Shown here piece by piece: positions 1 to 7,273 of a stretch of DNA of 20,707 nt. Position 1 is the stretch's first letter; every line of letters begins with the position of its first letter. The position numbers were made by a program, and so were the translations under genes. The notes under the pieces were generated by a model that was not told where the DNA came from, did no database searches, and was given only the letters and a program-made list of their open reading frames with translations. This stretch comes from an uncultured Eubacterium sp. (GTDB taxonomy: Bacteria; Bacillota; Clostridia; Lachnospirales; Lachnospiraceae). The DNA lies in NCBI GenBank assembly GCA_900551945.1, contig URYE01000048.1:1-20707 (forward strand), given 5' to 3'.

Positions 1-16
1 AAGCTGTTTGGGAACA

Positions 17-33
17 CACCTGCATAGCAGGTG
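17..33. other. small perfect hairpin of unknown role
   Basis: A 7-bp perfect inverted repeat, CACCTGC at 17-23 and GCAGGTG at 27-33 with a 3-nt loop, followed on the plus strand by GTTTTATTGG. A second 6-bp stem, TTGGTT at 40-45 and AACCAA at 50-55, follows at once. It may be the 3' end of a transcript or element whose body lies before the window. Nothing in 1-56 looks coding. Confidence 0.4.
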
Positions 34-56
34 GTTTTATTGGTTGTTAAACCAAG

Positions 57-92
57 AAAAACGGTCGATGACATGTGTCAAAGACCGTTTTT
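57..92. terminator. bidirectional intrinsic terminator after prfA
   Basis: AAAAACGGTC at 57-66 pairs with GACCGTTTTT at 83-92. The loop holds a smaller GACA/TGTC stem. The plus strand continues as a long T run and the minus strand also ends in five Ts, so it can stop both prfA transcripts on the minus strand and any plus-strand transcript entering from the left edge. Confidence 0.75.
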
Positions 93-156
93 TTTATAAT
101 TTTATTTAATTCATATATTTGGATATTTCATCAAAACCCAAGTGAAATCAAGGCTT

Positions 157-1239
157 TTATGCATCATGCTCCATATTACTTAACTTCTTAGCCTGGTCAG
201 CAGCTATACAAGCGTCTATTATTTCTTGAATATCTCCGTCCATAATCTTATCTAACTTATAAAGAGTAAGACCAATTCTATGGTCTGTAACTCTGCCCTG
301 TGGGAAATTATAAGTTCTAATCTTTTCAGAACGGTCACCTGTACCTATCTGACTTCTTCTTGCATCTGCTTCTGCGTCATGTGCTTTCTGACATTCTAAG
401 TCATATAATTTAGCACGAAGCAATGCAAAAGCCTTGTCCTTGTTTTGAATTTGTGACTTTTCTGTCTGTGCATAAATTACGATACCTGTTGGGTAGTGAG
501 TAAGACGAACAGCCGAGTCTGTTGTATTAACGCACTGACCACCATTTCCAGATGCTCTCATAACGTCAATACGGATATCCTTGTCATTAATCTGAATATC
601 AACTTCTTCTGCTTCTGGCATAACAGCTACAGAAGCTGTTGAAGTCTGCAAACGACCATTTGACTCTGTAACAGGGACTCTTTGTACTCTGTGTACACCA
701 CTTTCATACTTCATAACAGAGTAAGCACCTTGTCCCTTAACCATAAATTCAACTTCCTTCATACCACCAAGACCAGTTTCATCAGCATTGACAACTTCAA
801 GCTTCCAACCCTTAGAGTCTACATAGTGTGAATACATACGGAAAAGTTCTGCTGCAAAAAGAGCTGCTTCTTCTCCACCTGCACCCGCTCTGATTTCCAC
901 AACAATATCCTTATCATCATTAGGGTCTTTTGGAAGTAATAATATCTTTAATTCTTCTTCTAATTCTTCGCTTCTTTTTCTCGCTTCTGAAAGTTCTTCC
1001 TTAGCAAGCTCTCTAAGTTCATCATCACTTTCTTCATCGAGCATAGTAAGACTATCTTCTATATTTTTCTTACATTCCTTATATTCAGTAAATGCAGTAA
1101 CAATCGGAGCGATATTATTTTGCTCTTTCATAAGTTTACGAAATCTTGTCTGGTCATTTACAACATCTGGATTACTTAATTCCGCAGTTATATCTTCATA
1201 ACGATTTACAATATCGTCAAGTTTATCGAACATATTCAT
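157..1239 (-). CDS. prfA: peptide chain release factor 1
   Basis: Class-I release factor that recognises UAA and UAG in the ribosomal A site and triggers release of the peptide from P-site tRNA. The 360-residue length is normal for the family. The stop-codon reading motif is of the P-x-T type (PVT, residues 189-191), which marks RF1 rather than RF2 with its SPF motif. The catalytic GGQ is at 233-235 in the context [11 protein letters not shown]; Cys rather than His follows GGQ. An acidic coiled-coil N-terminal domain fills residues 1-105. The first ATG is preceded by an AAAGGA ribosome-binding site 12 nt away; a second ATG two codons in is possible. It lies 39 bp after prmC on the same strand, and PrmC methylates this GGQ glutamine, so co-transcription makes functional sense. 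The terminator at 57-92 closes the unit. Confidence 0.98.
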   Translation of the reverse strand: MNMFDKLDDIVNRYEDITAELSNPDVVNDQTRFRKLMKEQNNIAPIVTAFTEYKECKKNIEDSLTMLDEESDDELRELAKEELSEARKRSEELEEELKILLLPKDPNDDKDIVVEIRAGAGGEEAALFAAELFRMYSHYVDSKGWKLEVVNADETGLGGMKEVEFMVKGQGAYSVMKYESGVHRVQRVPVTESNGRLQTSTASVAVMPEAEEVDIQINDKDIRIDVMRASGNGGQCVNTTDSAVRLTHYPTGIVIYAQTEKSQIQNKDKAFALLRAKLYDLECQKAHDAEADARRSQIGTGDRSEKIRTYNFPQGRVTDHRIGLTLYKLDKIMDGDIQEIIDACIAADQAKKLSNMEHDA

Positions 1240-1278
1240 AATTGACTTAATTCCTTTCTAATTCCATATCAACGCTAT

Positions 1279-2154
1279 CTATAATAATCTGCCTTTAACT
1301 ACTCTGTCAAGCCCTGCTAAATCTTTTACTACTGATATATCAGAGTAACCATTTTCTAACATAATATTTTTAACATCTTCTGCTTGGTCGTGACCTATCT
1401 CATACATAAGCCATCCGCCCTTTTTTAAAAATGCTGCTGCACCTTGTGTTATTTTTCTATAAAAATAAAGTCCATCACCCAATCCATCTAATGCTATAAA
1501 TGGGTCGTGAAGCTTTACTTCTTCTGAAAGTGTTTCTATCACATCAGTTCTAATATAAGGCGGATTAGACACAAGCACATCTGCCTTATTTCCATTAAAT
1601 ATATTATCATTAAGATTGTTAAATAAATCACTTTCAATTAATGTTACATTTTCTACATCATGTAAAGCAATATTACTTTGTGCTACTTTTAAAGCCTGTG
1701 GCGAAATATCAACACCTATACCTTTACTCAAATGCTTTTCACACGCAATAGTAATAATAATACAGCCTGAACCAGTACACATATCTAAAATATAACTTTT
1801 TTCATCAGTAACACTAAGCACCTGTTCAACAAGCACTTCTGTATCTGGTCTTGGAATAAGTACATTTTCATTAACATTGTACTCATATCCATAAAACCAT
1901 GACTTACCAATTATATGTTGTAATGGAATATGTGAAGCTCTTTTCATTACAGCACTTTCAAACTTTTCTCTTATATCTTGTGGCAAAATATCGTTTCCAT
2001 GCAAAAGATAATAAGTTCTATCTATTGCCATAATATTTTCAAGAAGTGCATAACTGTCATAATCAGCATTATCTATATTATTCTTTCTTAAAATGTCAGA
2101 TCCAATATGTACTGCTTCTCTAATAGTAATATTTTTATTAATATTGTTATCCAT
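1279..2154 (-). CDS. prmC: release factor glutamine N5-methyltransferase
   Basis: HemK/PrmC-family S-adenosylmethionine-dependent enzyme that methylates the glutamine of the GGQ motif in class-I release factors. The N-terminal helical domain (about 1-85) has the family's DYDSYALLE stretch. The Rossmann core has the SAM motif DMCTGSGC (about 124-131) and the substrate-binding NPPY tetrapeptide at 197-200. At 291 residues it is full length. The ribosome-binding site is modest (AGGA about 11 nt before the ATG). It sits directly before prfA, the gene for its substrate, and 83 bp after the DUF1385 gene. The same order of prmC next to prfA is common in bacteria. Confidence 0.97.
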   Translation of the reverse strand: MDNNINKNITIREAVHIGSDILRKNNIDNADYDSYALLENIMAIDRTYYLLHGNDILPQDIREKFESAVMKRASHIPLQHIIGKSWFYGYEYNVNENVLIPRPDTEVLVEQVLSVTDEKSYILDMCTGSGCIIITIACEKHLSKGIGVDISPQALKVAQSNIALHDVENVTLIESDLFNNLNDNIFNGNKADVLVSNPPYIRTDVIETLSEEVKLHDPFIALDGLGDGLYFYRKITQGAAAFLKKGGWLMYEIGHDQAEDVKNIMLENGYSDISVVKDLAGLDRVVKGRLL

Positions 2155-2237
2155 CTAATCTTTATCCTGTTTACTATCTTATTTTGCTTAATATTAGTCA
2201 GGCAGATATCTCCAATCCACTTGATTACTTGATAGTG

Positions 2238-3605
2238 TTAAATGTTATTTTCATTTTCAACGTCATCGAGAAATTCTATTCCATCATCTTCTATTACATT
2301 ATCATCAACAACATTTTTTATATTATTCTTATCTACTATTTCATTATCTGTTTTATCATCTTGAGATTTTTCTTTTTCTATTTCAAAGCCTGCAAGCACA
2401 TCTTCTTCCTCAATTGAATTATCTTCATTATCAATATAACTATCTAATTTTGTACTTTCAGAGTCATTACTTTGCTTATATACATGCTTAACCTTATCCT
2501 GCATAAAGTCCATACTATTCACATTAATTCTTGCTTCTTGTGAATGTACATTGCCATGTTTCTTTTTTAAATCTTTAGTTTTTATAGTTCTTATATTTTT
2601 ATTATCACTCATTAAACTAGACGTCAATGCAACTTCTATTTCCTTAGCCTCCATAGCTTCAAATGGATTATCTGAGTCTTTATAATAATCAAGAAGAAAT
2701 GCTTTCCAATCAAATACAGCTTCAACTGCTTTTATAGCTACTTCTATCATATCCATATCTGGCTCTTTTGTTGTAAGATGCTGCATCCATATTCCAGGCT
2801 TACTTACAATATTTATTAAAGTGCCATCTGACTTACCAGCCAGACGTATTACTTCATATGAAACACCTGCAATAACTGGAATGAGAAGAACTCTTATAAC
2901 TATTTGAAGTGCTGTATTATCAACTCTTATAAAAATAAAAAAGATAATACTTATAAACATTACTAAAAATAAAAAACTCGTTCCACATCTTTTATGAAAT
3001 CTTGAACTGTTCTTTACATTTTCTGGTGTAAGTATAAGTCCATTTTCAATACAATTAATGCACTTATGCTCTGCACCATGATACATATACGTTCTTTTTA
3101 TATCCTTCATCATAGATATTGCTGTAATATATGCAATAAATATTACAAGACGCACTATCCCCTCTAAAAGATTAAGCACAAACTTTGAACTTATATAATC
3201 TTTTAAAAGACGTGAAATAAAATAAGGAAGAAGCATAAATAATCCTACAGCAAATATAACTGATACAAGAATTGTAACAGCCATAAGCACAGATTCCATC
3301 TTTTCTTTAAATACGGCTCTTCCAATTTCATCTGCTTTAGTTGCATTTTGTTCTTCTGGTTCATCATAAAATGACGCAGAATAATTAATAGTTGATATTC
3401 CTGTTACAAGAGAATCAACAAAATTAAATACTCCTCTTATTATTGGATAATTAAGCCATTTATATTTTTCTGTTAGTAATTTGCTTTCTCTTACTACTAC
3501 TTCTATCTGCTTATCAGGCTTTCTTACTGCAATGGAATATTTATCCTTATTACGCATCATTATTCCTTCAATAACTGCCTGACCGCCTATACCTGATGGT
3601 TTCAT
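2238..3605 (-). CDS. DUF1385 (YqhQ-like) integral membrane protein with long acidic tail
   Basis: DUF1385 family protein, the group that includes Bacillus subtilis YqhQ. It starts with the family signature GIGGQAVIEGIMMR (5-18) and carries the conserved YHGAEHKCINC block (175-185). Hydrophobic segments near 105-130, 148-168, 210-228 and 232-252 indicate a polytopic membrane protein. The recognisable domain ends near residue 305. The remaining 150 residues form a charged tail rich in Asp, Glu, Asn and Lys, ending in DDVENENNI, which is unusual beside the roughly 300-residue relatives I know. The start is well supported by GGAGG close before the ATG. The biochemical function is not established. 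It lies between rpmE and prmC, a conserved Clostridia arrangement. Confidence 0.93.
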   Translation of the reverse strand: MKPSGIGGQAVIEGIMMRNKDKYSIAVRKPDKQIEVVVRESKLLTEKYKWLNYPIIRGVFNFVDSLVTGISTINYSASFYDEPEEQNATKADEIGRAVFKEKMESVLMAVTILVSVIFAVGLFMLLPYFISRLLKDYISSKFVLNLLEGIVRLVIFIAYITAISMMKDIKRTYMYHGAEHKCINCIENGLILTPENVKNSSRFHKRCGTSFLFLVMFISIIFFIFIRVDNTALQIVIRVLLIPVIAGVSYEVIRLAGKSDGTLINIVSKPGIWMQHLTTKEPDMDMIEVAIKAVEAVFDWKAFLLDYYKDSDNPFEAMEAKEIEVALTSSLMSDNKNIRTIKTKDLKKKHGNVHSQEARINVNSMDFMQDKVKHVYKQSNDSESTKLDSYIDNEDNSIEEEDVLAGFEIEKEKSQDDKTDNEIVDKNNIKNVVDDNVIEDDGIEFLDDVENENNI

Positions 3606-3706
3606 ACTCTACCTCCATCATTCAAAATATAACACTTTTCAATTTTCAATAAACAAAGAAAAGCTTTACTTAAGAAACTTATACAAATAGTATTTTTGTA
3701 TACAGT

Positions 3707-3735
3707 AAAAAAGTTGAGGTCTTATCAACCTCAAC
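3707..3735 (-). terminator. rpmE intrinsic terminator
   Basis: GTTGAGGT (3713-3720) and ACCTCAAC (3728-3735) form an 8-bp stem with a 7-nt loop. On the minus strand it is followed by six Ts (complement of 3707-3712). It lies 21 bp after the rpmE stop and should end most rpmE transcripts before the DUF1385 gene. Confidence 0.88.
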
Positions 3736-3756
3736 CTTATGCTATAATTAAAATAA

Positions 3757-3963
3757 TTAATTGTTCTTAACACCGTATTTCTTATTGAACTTATCAATAC
3801 GTCCGCGGGCTGATGAAGCTTTCTGCTGTCCTGTATAGAAAGGATGGCACTTTGAACAGATTTCAACATGGATTTCTTCCTTTGTTGAACCAGTTACGAA
3901 TTCATTACCACAGTTACAAACAACCTTTGCCTGATGGTACTCTGGATGGATTCCTTCTCTCAT
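3757..3963 (-). CDS. rpmE: 50S ribosomal protein L31, zinc-binding type
   Basis: Bacterial L31 of the large ribosomal subunit. The start used here is the ATG at 3961-3963, giving 68 residues that begin [10 protein letters not shown]. The GTG three codons upstream lies inside the ribosome-binding site AAAGAGGTG, so it is not the start. With this start the zinc-ligand cysteines fall at 16, 18, 36 and 39, the positions expected of a zinc-containing L31; the HPFYTGQQK block follows. The gene has its own putative promoter (4305-4333), a leader of about 335 nt and a strong terminator, so it can be expressed as a single-gene transcript between rho and the DUF1385 gene. Zinc-free L31 paralogs lack these cysteines, so this should be the zinc-replete form. 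Confidence 0.97.
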   Translation of the reverse strand: MREGIHPEYHQAKVVCNCGNEFVTGSTKEEIHVEICSKCHPFYTGQQKASSARGRIDKFNKKYGVKNN

Positions 3964-4304
3964 TATTTTCACCTCTTTAAAAAATTAAACTAAATTAATA
4001 TTATCATTACAGAAATTACTCTGTAAACTGATACTCCAACGGATAAAGCCCGTTGAGTTCTTATGTACTATTGAACTTTCAAATATACATTAACGCATAT
4101 AAGGCTAATTCATTTCCATAAGACTTTCACTATCTAAATACTATTGTATCTATTAATGATAGCATAAGGCTCGTATCAAAACCTATATATATTATATTCA
4201 AACTTAATAATTATAATATATATTTATTCGTGCTATCCCTCCCACCCCTACAGAGTGGGTTTTCGCACCCTTTGTAATTCTTATATTTGATAAACAGCTT
4301 TTAT
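3964..4304 (-). promoter_or_regulatory. long structured leader of rpmE, possible ribosomal-protein leader or small RNA
   Basis: No gene is visible in this interval. In minus-strand order there are: an outer GTGC/GCAC pair enclosing CCCAC/GTGGG (about 4227-4268); a 12-bp A/T hairpin (about 4187-4226); two near-copies of AGCCTTAT(AT)GC; a hairpin in which ACTC-AACGG pairs with CCGTT-G-GAGT across one bulge (about 4033-4058); and a small ACAGA/TCTGT hairpin (about 4009-4024) before the ribosome-binding site. No oligo-T-flanked stem separates it from rpmE, so it is probably a 5' leader. L31 leader motifs are known in several bacterial groups, including Firmicutes, but I cannot confirm a match by eye. 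Confidence 0.45.
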
Positions 4305-4333
4305 AGTGTAACATACAAGTTTGATATATGCAA
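4305..4333 (-). promoter_or_regulatory. putative sigma-A promoter for rpmE
   Basis: On the minus strand, TTGCAT (4328-4333) and TACACT (4305-4310) are separated by exactly 17 bp. Transcription would start near 4298, about 335 nt before the rpmE ATG and downstream of the rho stop codon. Confidence 0.6.
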
Positions 4334-4408
4334 GTGATTTTTAATTTTTTATTTTATTTTCTTGTTTTTTATTACTTTTACTTTACTTAGTTATATAATT
4401 TAAACTAT

Positions 4409-6055
4409 TTATACACGTTTATTTTTTAATACTGTATTGATAAATTCGTTATTATCTTTTGTTTTTACAAATAAATCAAGTATTCTCTCAGCCGCTTCAT
4501 CTGTCTTCATTCCATTAAGAGCTTTTCTCATTATATCAACAGCCATTAGTTCATCTTTATTAAGCAATAAGTCCTCTCTTCTTGTGCTTGACTTTGCTAT
4601 ATCTATCGCTGGAAATACTCTCTTTTCTGAAAGCTTTCTATCAAGAACAAGTTCCATATTACCAGTTCCTTTAAATTCTTCAAATACAACATCGTCCATT
4701 TTACTACCTGTGTCAACAAGTGCTGTCGCAAGAATTGTAAGACTTCCGCCCTCTCTCATATTTCTTGCTGCACCGAAGAACTTCTTTGGCATATGAAGTG
4801 CTGCTGGGTCAAGACCTCCTGATAAAGTACGTCCACTCGCTTGAACTGTAAGGTTATAAGCTCTTGCAAGTCTTGTAATACTGTCAAGAAGAATAATTAC
4901 ATCTTCACCATGTTCCACAAGTCTTTTAGCTCTTTCTATTACCATCTCTGATACTCTTTTATGTCTTTCTGGTAATTCGTCAAATGTAGAATATATAACT
5001 TCAACATTATCACCTGTTATTGACTCTTTAATATCTGTTACTTCTTCTGGTCTTTCATCTATTAAAAGAATTATAAGGTGCATTTCTGGATTATTAATTG
5101 TAACAGCTTTTGCAATCTGCTTTAAAAGAGTCGTCTTACCAGACTTAGGCTGTGATACTATCATACCTCTTTGACCTTTACCTATTGGTGATATAAGGTC
5201 TACCATTCTCATTGCCAGTGTATTAGTGTTCTTCTCAAGATGTATTCTCTGATTAGGAAATATTGGTGTAAGTGTTTCAAAAGGTGGTCTTTTTATAGCA
5301 CAAATTGGGTCTTTTCCATTAACTGTTTCAAGATATAAAAGAGCAGAAAACTTATCGCTTTGTGACTTTGCTCTTTTAGGGCCTCTTATAATATCACCTG
5401 TCTTTAAGTTAAATCTTCTTATCTGTGATGGCGATACATATACATCATTCTCACCCGGAAGATAATTTTCACATCTTATAAAGCCATATCCGTCTGATAA
5501 TACTTCAAGTATTCCATCTGCTATTTCAGCAGGACTATCTTGTCTTACTTCATCTTTATAATCTGCTTTTTCTTCATTTCTTGTATTAGCACTATCTACT
5601 CTGTTGTTATCAACTTTTGCTGTATCACTCTTTATGTCTTCCTGCCTTGTGCTTTCTTTTGCAACTACTTCATACTTTGAATTGTCATATTTTGCACTGT
5701 CATTCTTGAAACTCTCATATTTTGTATTATCATTGTTCATATTATCGTTTCTGTAACTATCATATCTATTATTGTCATACTTAGAGTTATCAGCATTATG
5801 ACTATCTGATTTATTATAGTCTTCCCTACGTTTATAAGTCCTTTTTACTGGTTTCTTTTCACTTTCATTATGTATAGGTGCATTACTTTCTACACTTTCT
5901 TCCTGTTCTGCTTTAATAAGTGCCTCTATTAACTCACCTTTTCTTAGTGCTGATATATGCTTTAAATTCTTATCCTTAGCAAACTCACGCAATACTGCTA
6001 AAGAAAGTGTTTCTAATCTTTCTCTTATTACTTTTTCATCATTATTTGAACTCAT
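4409..6055 (-). CDS. rho: transcription termination factor Rho with a disordered insertion
   Basis: Hexameric RNA-dependent ATPase that ends transcription on untranslated RNA. Order of parts: Rho_N helical domain (about 8-50), low-complexity insertion (about 55-170), cold-shock-like RNA-binding domain (about 178-250, GYGFIR at 189-194), and RecA-like ATPase. The P-loop SQPKSGKTT is at 301-309, Walker B LIILLIDE is near 327-334, and the Q-loop region [11 protein letters not shown] is at 391-401. The ATPase core looks intact. The insertion is rich in Asn, Asp, Ser, Tyr and Lys with loose repeats of the form NDNTKYES / [12 protein letters not shown], making the protein 548 residues against about 420 for E. 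coli Rho. The ATG has GGAG 8 nt upstream and a good promoter at 6147-6174. Confidence 0.97.
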   Translation of the reverse strand: MSSNNDEKVIRERLETLSLAVLREFAKDKNLKHISALRKGELIEALIKAEQEESVESNAPIHNESEKKPVKRTYKRREDYNKSDSHNADNSKYDNNRYDSYRNDNMNNDNTKYESFKNDSAKYDNSKYEVVAKESTRQEDIKSDTAKVDNNRVDSANTRNEEKADYKDEVRQDSPAEIADGILEVLSDGYGFIRCENYLPGENDVYVSPSQIRRFNLKTGDIIRGPKRAKSQSDKFSALLYLETVNGKDPICAIKRPPFETLTPIFPNQRIHLEKNTNTLAMRMVDLISPIGKGQRGMIVSQPKSGKTTLLKQIAKAVTINNPEMHLIILLIDERPEEVTDIKESITGDNVEVIYSTFDELPERHKRVSEMVIERAKRLVEHGEDVIILLDSITRLARAYNLTVQASGRTLSGGLDPAALHMPKKFFGAARNMREGGSLTILATALVDTGSKMDDVVFEEFKGTGNMELVLDRKLSEKRVFPAIDIAKSSTRREDLLLNKDELMAVDIMRKALNGMKTDEAAERILDLFVKTKDNNEFINTVLKNKRV

Positions 6056-6146
6056 GTTATAAACTCCATTTCTATTATAATTAATCGTTGTTTTAACTTA
6101 GGGGACATGGCACAGAAAAACGCCTACTAGACTAATATATAATGAA

Positions 6147-6174
6147 ATTATATAACATTATTTTGTAAAATCAA
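6147..6174 (-). promoter_or_regulatory. sigma-A promoter for rho
   Basis: On the minus strand, TTGATT (6169-6174) and a perfect TATAAT (6147-6152) are 16 bp apart. The predicted start near 6140 gives an untranslated leader of about 85 nt before the rho ATG. Confidence 0.7.
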
Positions 6175-6288
6175 AGCATATTTTTTCTATATATTATAAA
6201 GCTACACAATACAGCAAATTTAGCTCATTACTCGCACAAATAAAAAATAAGAACTTACTTAAATAGTAAATAGTGTTAAAAATATATT

Positions 6289-6623
6289 TTAACAACAATC
6301 CCAATTATATAATATATCTGTAAAATCTCCTTTCGCTAAGTCTTCACTTTTTATGAAGAAATTACCAACTCCCGAATCTCCCCAGATAATCTCATGATTA
6401 TTATCTATATAGTCACTATCCATCTGGAATAATAATTCATTATATTTACATTATTATTACCATAAATAGAGTACCTAGGGTCTTCCTGTGTAAAATATGG
6501 ATATCCTAATATCCAATGGCCATTGTTTTCGCAATCTTCATCATATAACAAATCATAGGCTTCATCTGACAAGATATTATAAAGATTATCTTCTTCATTG
6601 AACTGCTGATTTTGCTCTTTCAT
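6289..6623 (-). pseudogene. truncated, frameshifted YwqG-like DUF1963 gene
   Basis: Remnant of the C-terminal part of a DUF1963 (YwqG) protein. One frame, from the ATG at 6621-6623, gives MKEQNQQFNEED..., then GHWILGYPYFTQEDPR, a family hallmark, and breaks into unrelated residues after YGNNN near 6450-6460. The homology resumes in another frame as NELLFQMDSDYID, then IIWGDSGVGNFFI, and ends LYNWDCC at the TAA at 6289-6291. Family members I know are roughly 250 residues, so about the first half is missing and there is one frameshift. The ribosome-binding site is poor. It lies directly behind an SOS-type promoter that probably belonged to another gene. The family's function is unknown. A sequencing error could explain the frameshift but not the missing N-terminal half. 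Confidence 0.82.
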
Positions 6624-6675
6624 TGCTATTTCCACATTCTTGCAGCCTACAAAATCCTACAACCGCAAAAGTAGC

Positions 6676-6689
6676 CAAACGTTTGTTCG
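6676..6689. promoter_or_regulatory. LexA/DinR box, promoter-proximal
   Basis: CAAACGTTTGTTCG; on the minus strand CGAACAAACGTTTG, which fits the Gram-positive SOS consensus CGAACRNRYGTTYG at every position. It lies immediately downstream of the -10 element of the promoter at 6698-6726, covering the expected start of transcription. Confidence 0.75.
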
Positions 6690-6697
6690 TTAAATAC

Positions 6698-6726
6698 ATA
6701 ATATACCCTTTACCATATATTGTCAA
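6698..6726 (-). promoter_or_regulatory. strong sigma-A promoter between two LexA boxes
   Basis: On the minus strand a perfect TTGACA (6721-6726) and TATTAT (6698-6703) have the ideal 17-bp spacing. Transcription would begin near 6691 and run into the DUF1963 remnant. LexA boxes sit on both sides, so this is expected to be a DNA-damage-inducible promoter. Its original target gene appears to be lost. Confidence 0.78.
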
Positions 6727-6734
6727 GCAAAATT

Positions 6735-6748
6735 CAAACATTTGTTCG
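6735..6748. promoter_or_regulatory. LexA/DinR box, upstream
   Basis: CAAACATTTGTTCG; on the minus strand CGAACAAATGTTTG, which also fits CGAACRNRYGTTYG fully. It lies just upstream of the -35 element of the same promoter. The two boxes are 59 bp apart start to start. Confidence 0.75.
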
Positions 6749-6881
6749 CAAATCCTTCCCATCACCCAATCCACCACTAAATCCCCACACTTCTATCAAT
6801 TAAAAAAAGAGCAAATTATCATAACCACTTAATATTATAAAAAGTTACCAACTTCCATCACCCCAACCTTCTCACCCACAT

Positions 6882-7108
6882 TTTAAGTTTTTGTATTTTC
6901 GTAGCATCAAAACAGTTCCGTCAAGATATCAGTAGGATATAAACAACTATGAGAAACTTGCGTTGCAAGTTTCTCAAGTTATCGCAACAGTCGTCAAGGT
7001 CTTGTGCAAGCACAGACTTTGACTCGTTGTTCTTTTTCTGGTGTGTGTATATTTATATCCTACTGATATCTTCTCAAAACTAAAAAAACAAAAATACAAA
7101 AACTCAAA
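6882..7108. repeat. nested inverted-repeat element (MITE-like or structured RNA)
   Basis: A perfect 21-bp inverted repeat (6923-6943 with 7052-7072, core AGATATCAGTAGGATATAAA) encloses two further hairpins. The first is a perfect 11-bp stem with a 3-nt loop (GAGAAACTTGC and GCAAGTTTCTC, 6951-6975). The second is a stem of about 12 bp built on GTCAA/TTGAC, GTC/GAC and GTG/CAC with one bulge and one wobble (about 6990-7023). Outside the core, 6882-6901 and 7089-7108 are complementary at 18 of 20 positions. The whole can fold as a cruciform or three-way RNA junction. No coding potential and no convincing target-site duplication. It is more G+C-rich and far more ordered than its flanks. Confidence 0.7.
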
Positions 7109-7206
7109 CTCACATTCTTATTGCAGTTCTTCTCTTATTGTGCTATTATTTTATCAGATTTTACAAAACAAAATTAATCATAAAAAACATAAACAAACGC
7201 CCACAA

Positions 7207-7234
7207 TTATCAACAATTGTAATGCGAATATTAT
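7207..7234 (+). promoter_or_regulatory. possible promoter of the malic enzyme gene
   Basis: TTATCA (7207-7212) and TATTAT (7229-7234) are 16 bp apart; the -35 matches only 4 of 6. The rest of 7109-7206 is A+T-rich and shows nothing else. Confidence 0.4.
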
Positions 7235-7242
7235 AAATAATC

Positions 7243-7258
7243 TGTACAAAAGTGTACA
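7243..7258. promoter_or_regulatory. possible operator, TGTACA-N4-TGTACA
   Basis: Two palindromic TGTACA hexamers separated by AAAG lie between the putative -10 and the ribosome-binding site of the malic enzyme gene, where a bound repressor would block initiation. The cognate regulator is not identifiable. Confidence 0.35.
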
Positions 7259-7273
7259 AGAATGGAGGACACA

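Noticed and set aside
2184..2417. Phe/Ile-rich 77-residue plus-strand ORF
   Set aside because: Reverse complement of the Asn/Asp/Glu-rich tail of the DUF1385 gene; not a membrane protein.
4220..4275. T-box or other known riboswitch ahead of rpmE
   Set aside because: The GGGTGG-like stretch lacks the T-box antiterminator context, and no aminoacyl-tRNA synthetase or amino-acid gene follows; I could not match any riboswitch class.
6595..6777. 60-residue ORF over the SOS promoter (minus strand)
   Set aside because: Its internal ATG overlaps the -10 element, so the main transcript would start after it, and the protein resembles nothing I know.
7262..7273. Upstream ATG for the malic enzyme
   Set aside because: It lies inside the GGAGG ribosome-binding site of the ATG at 7274.
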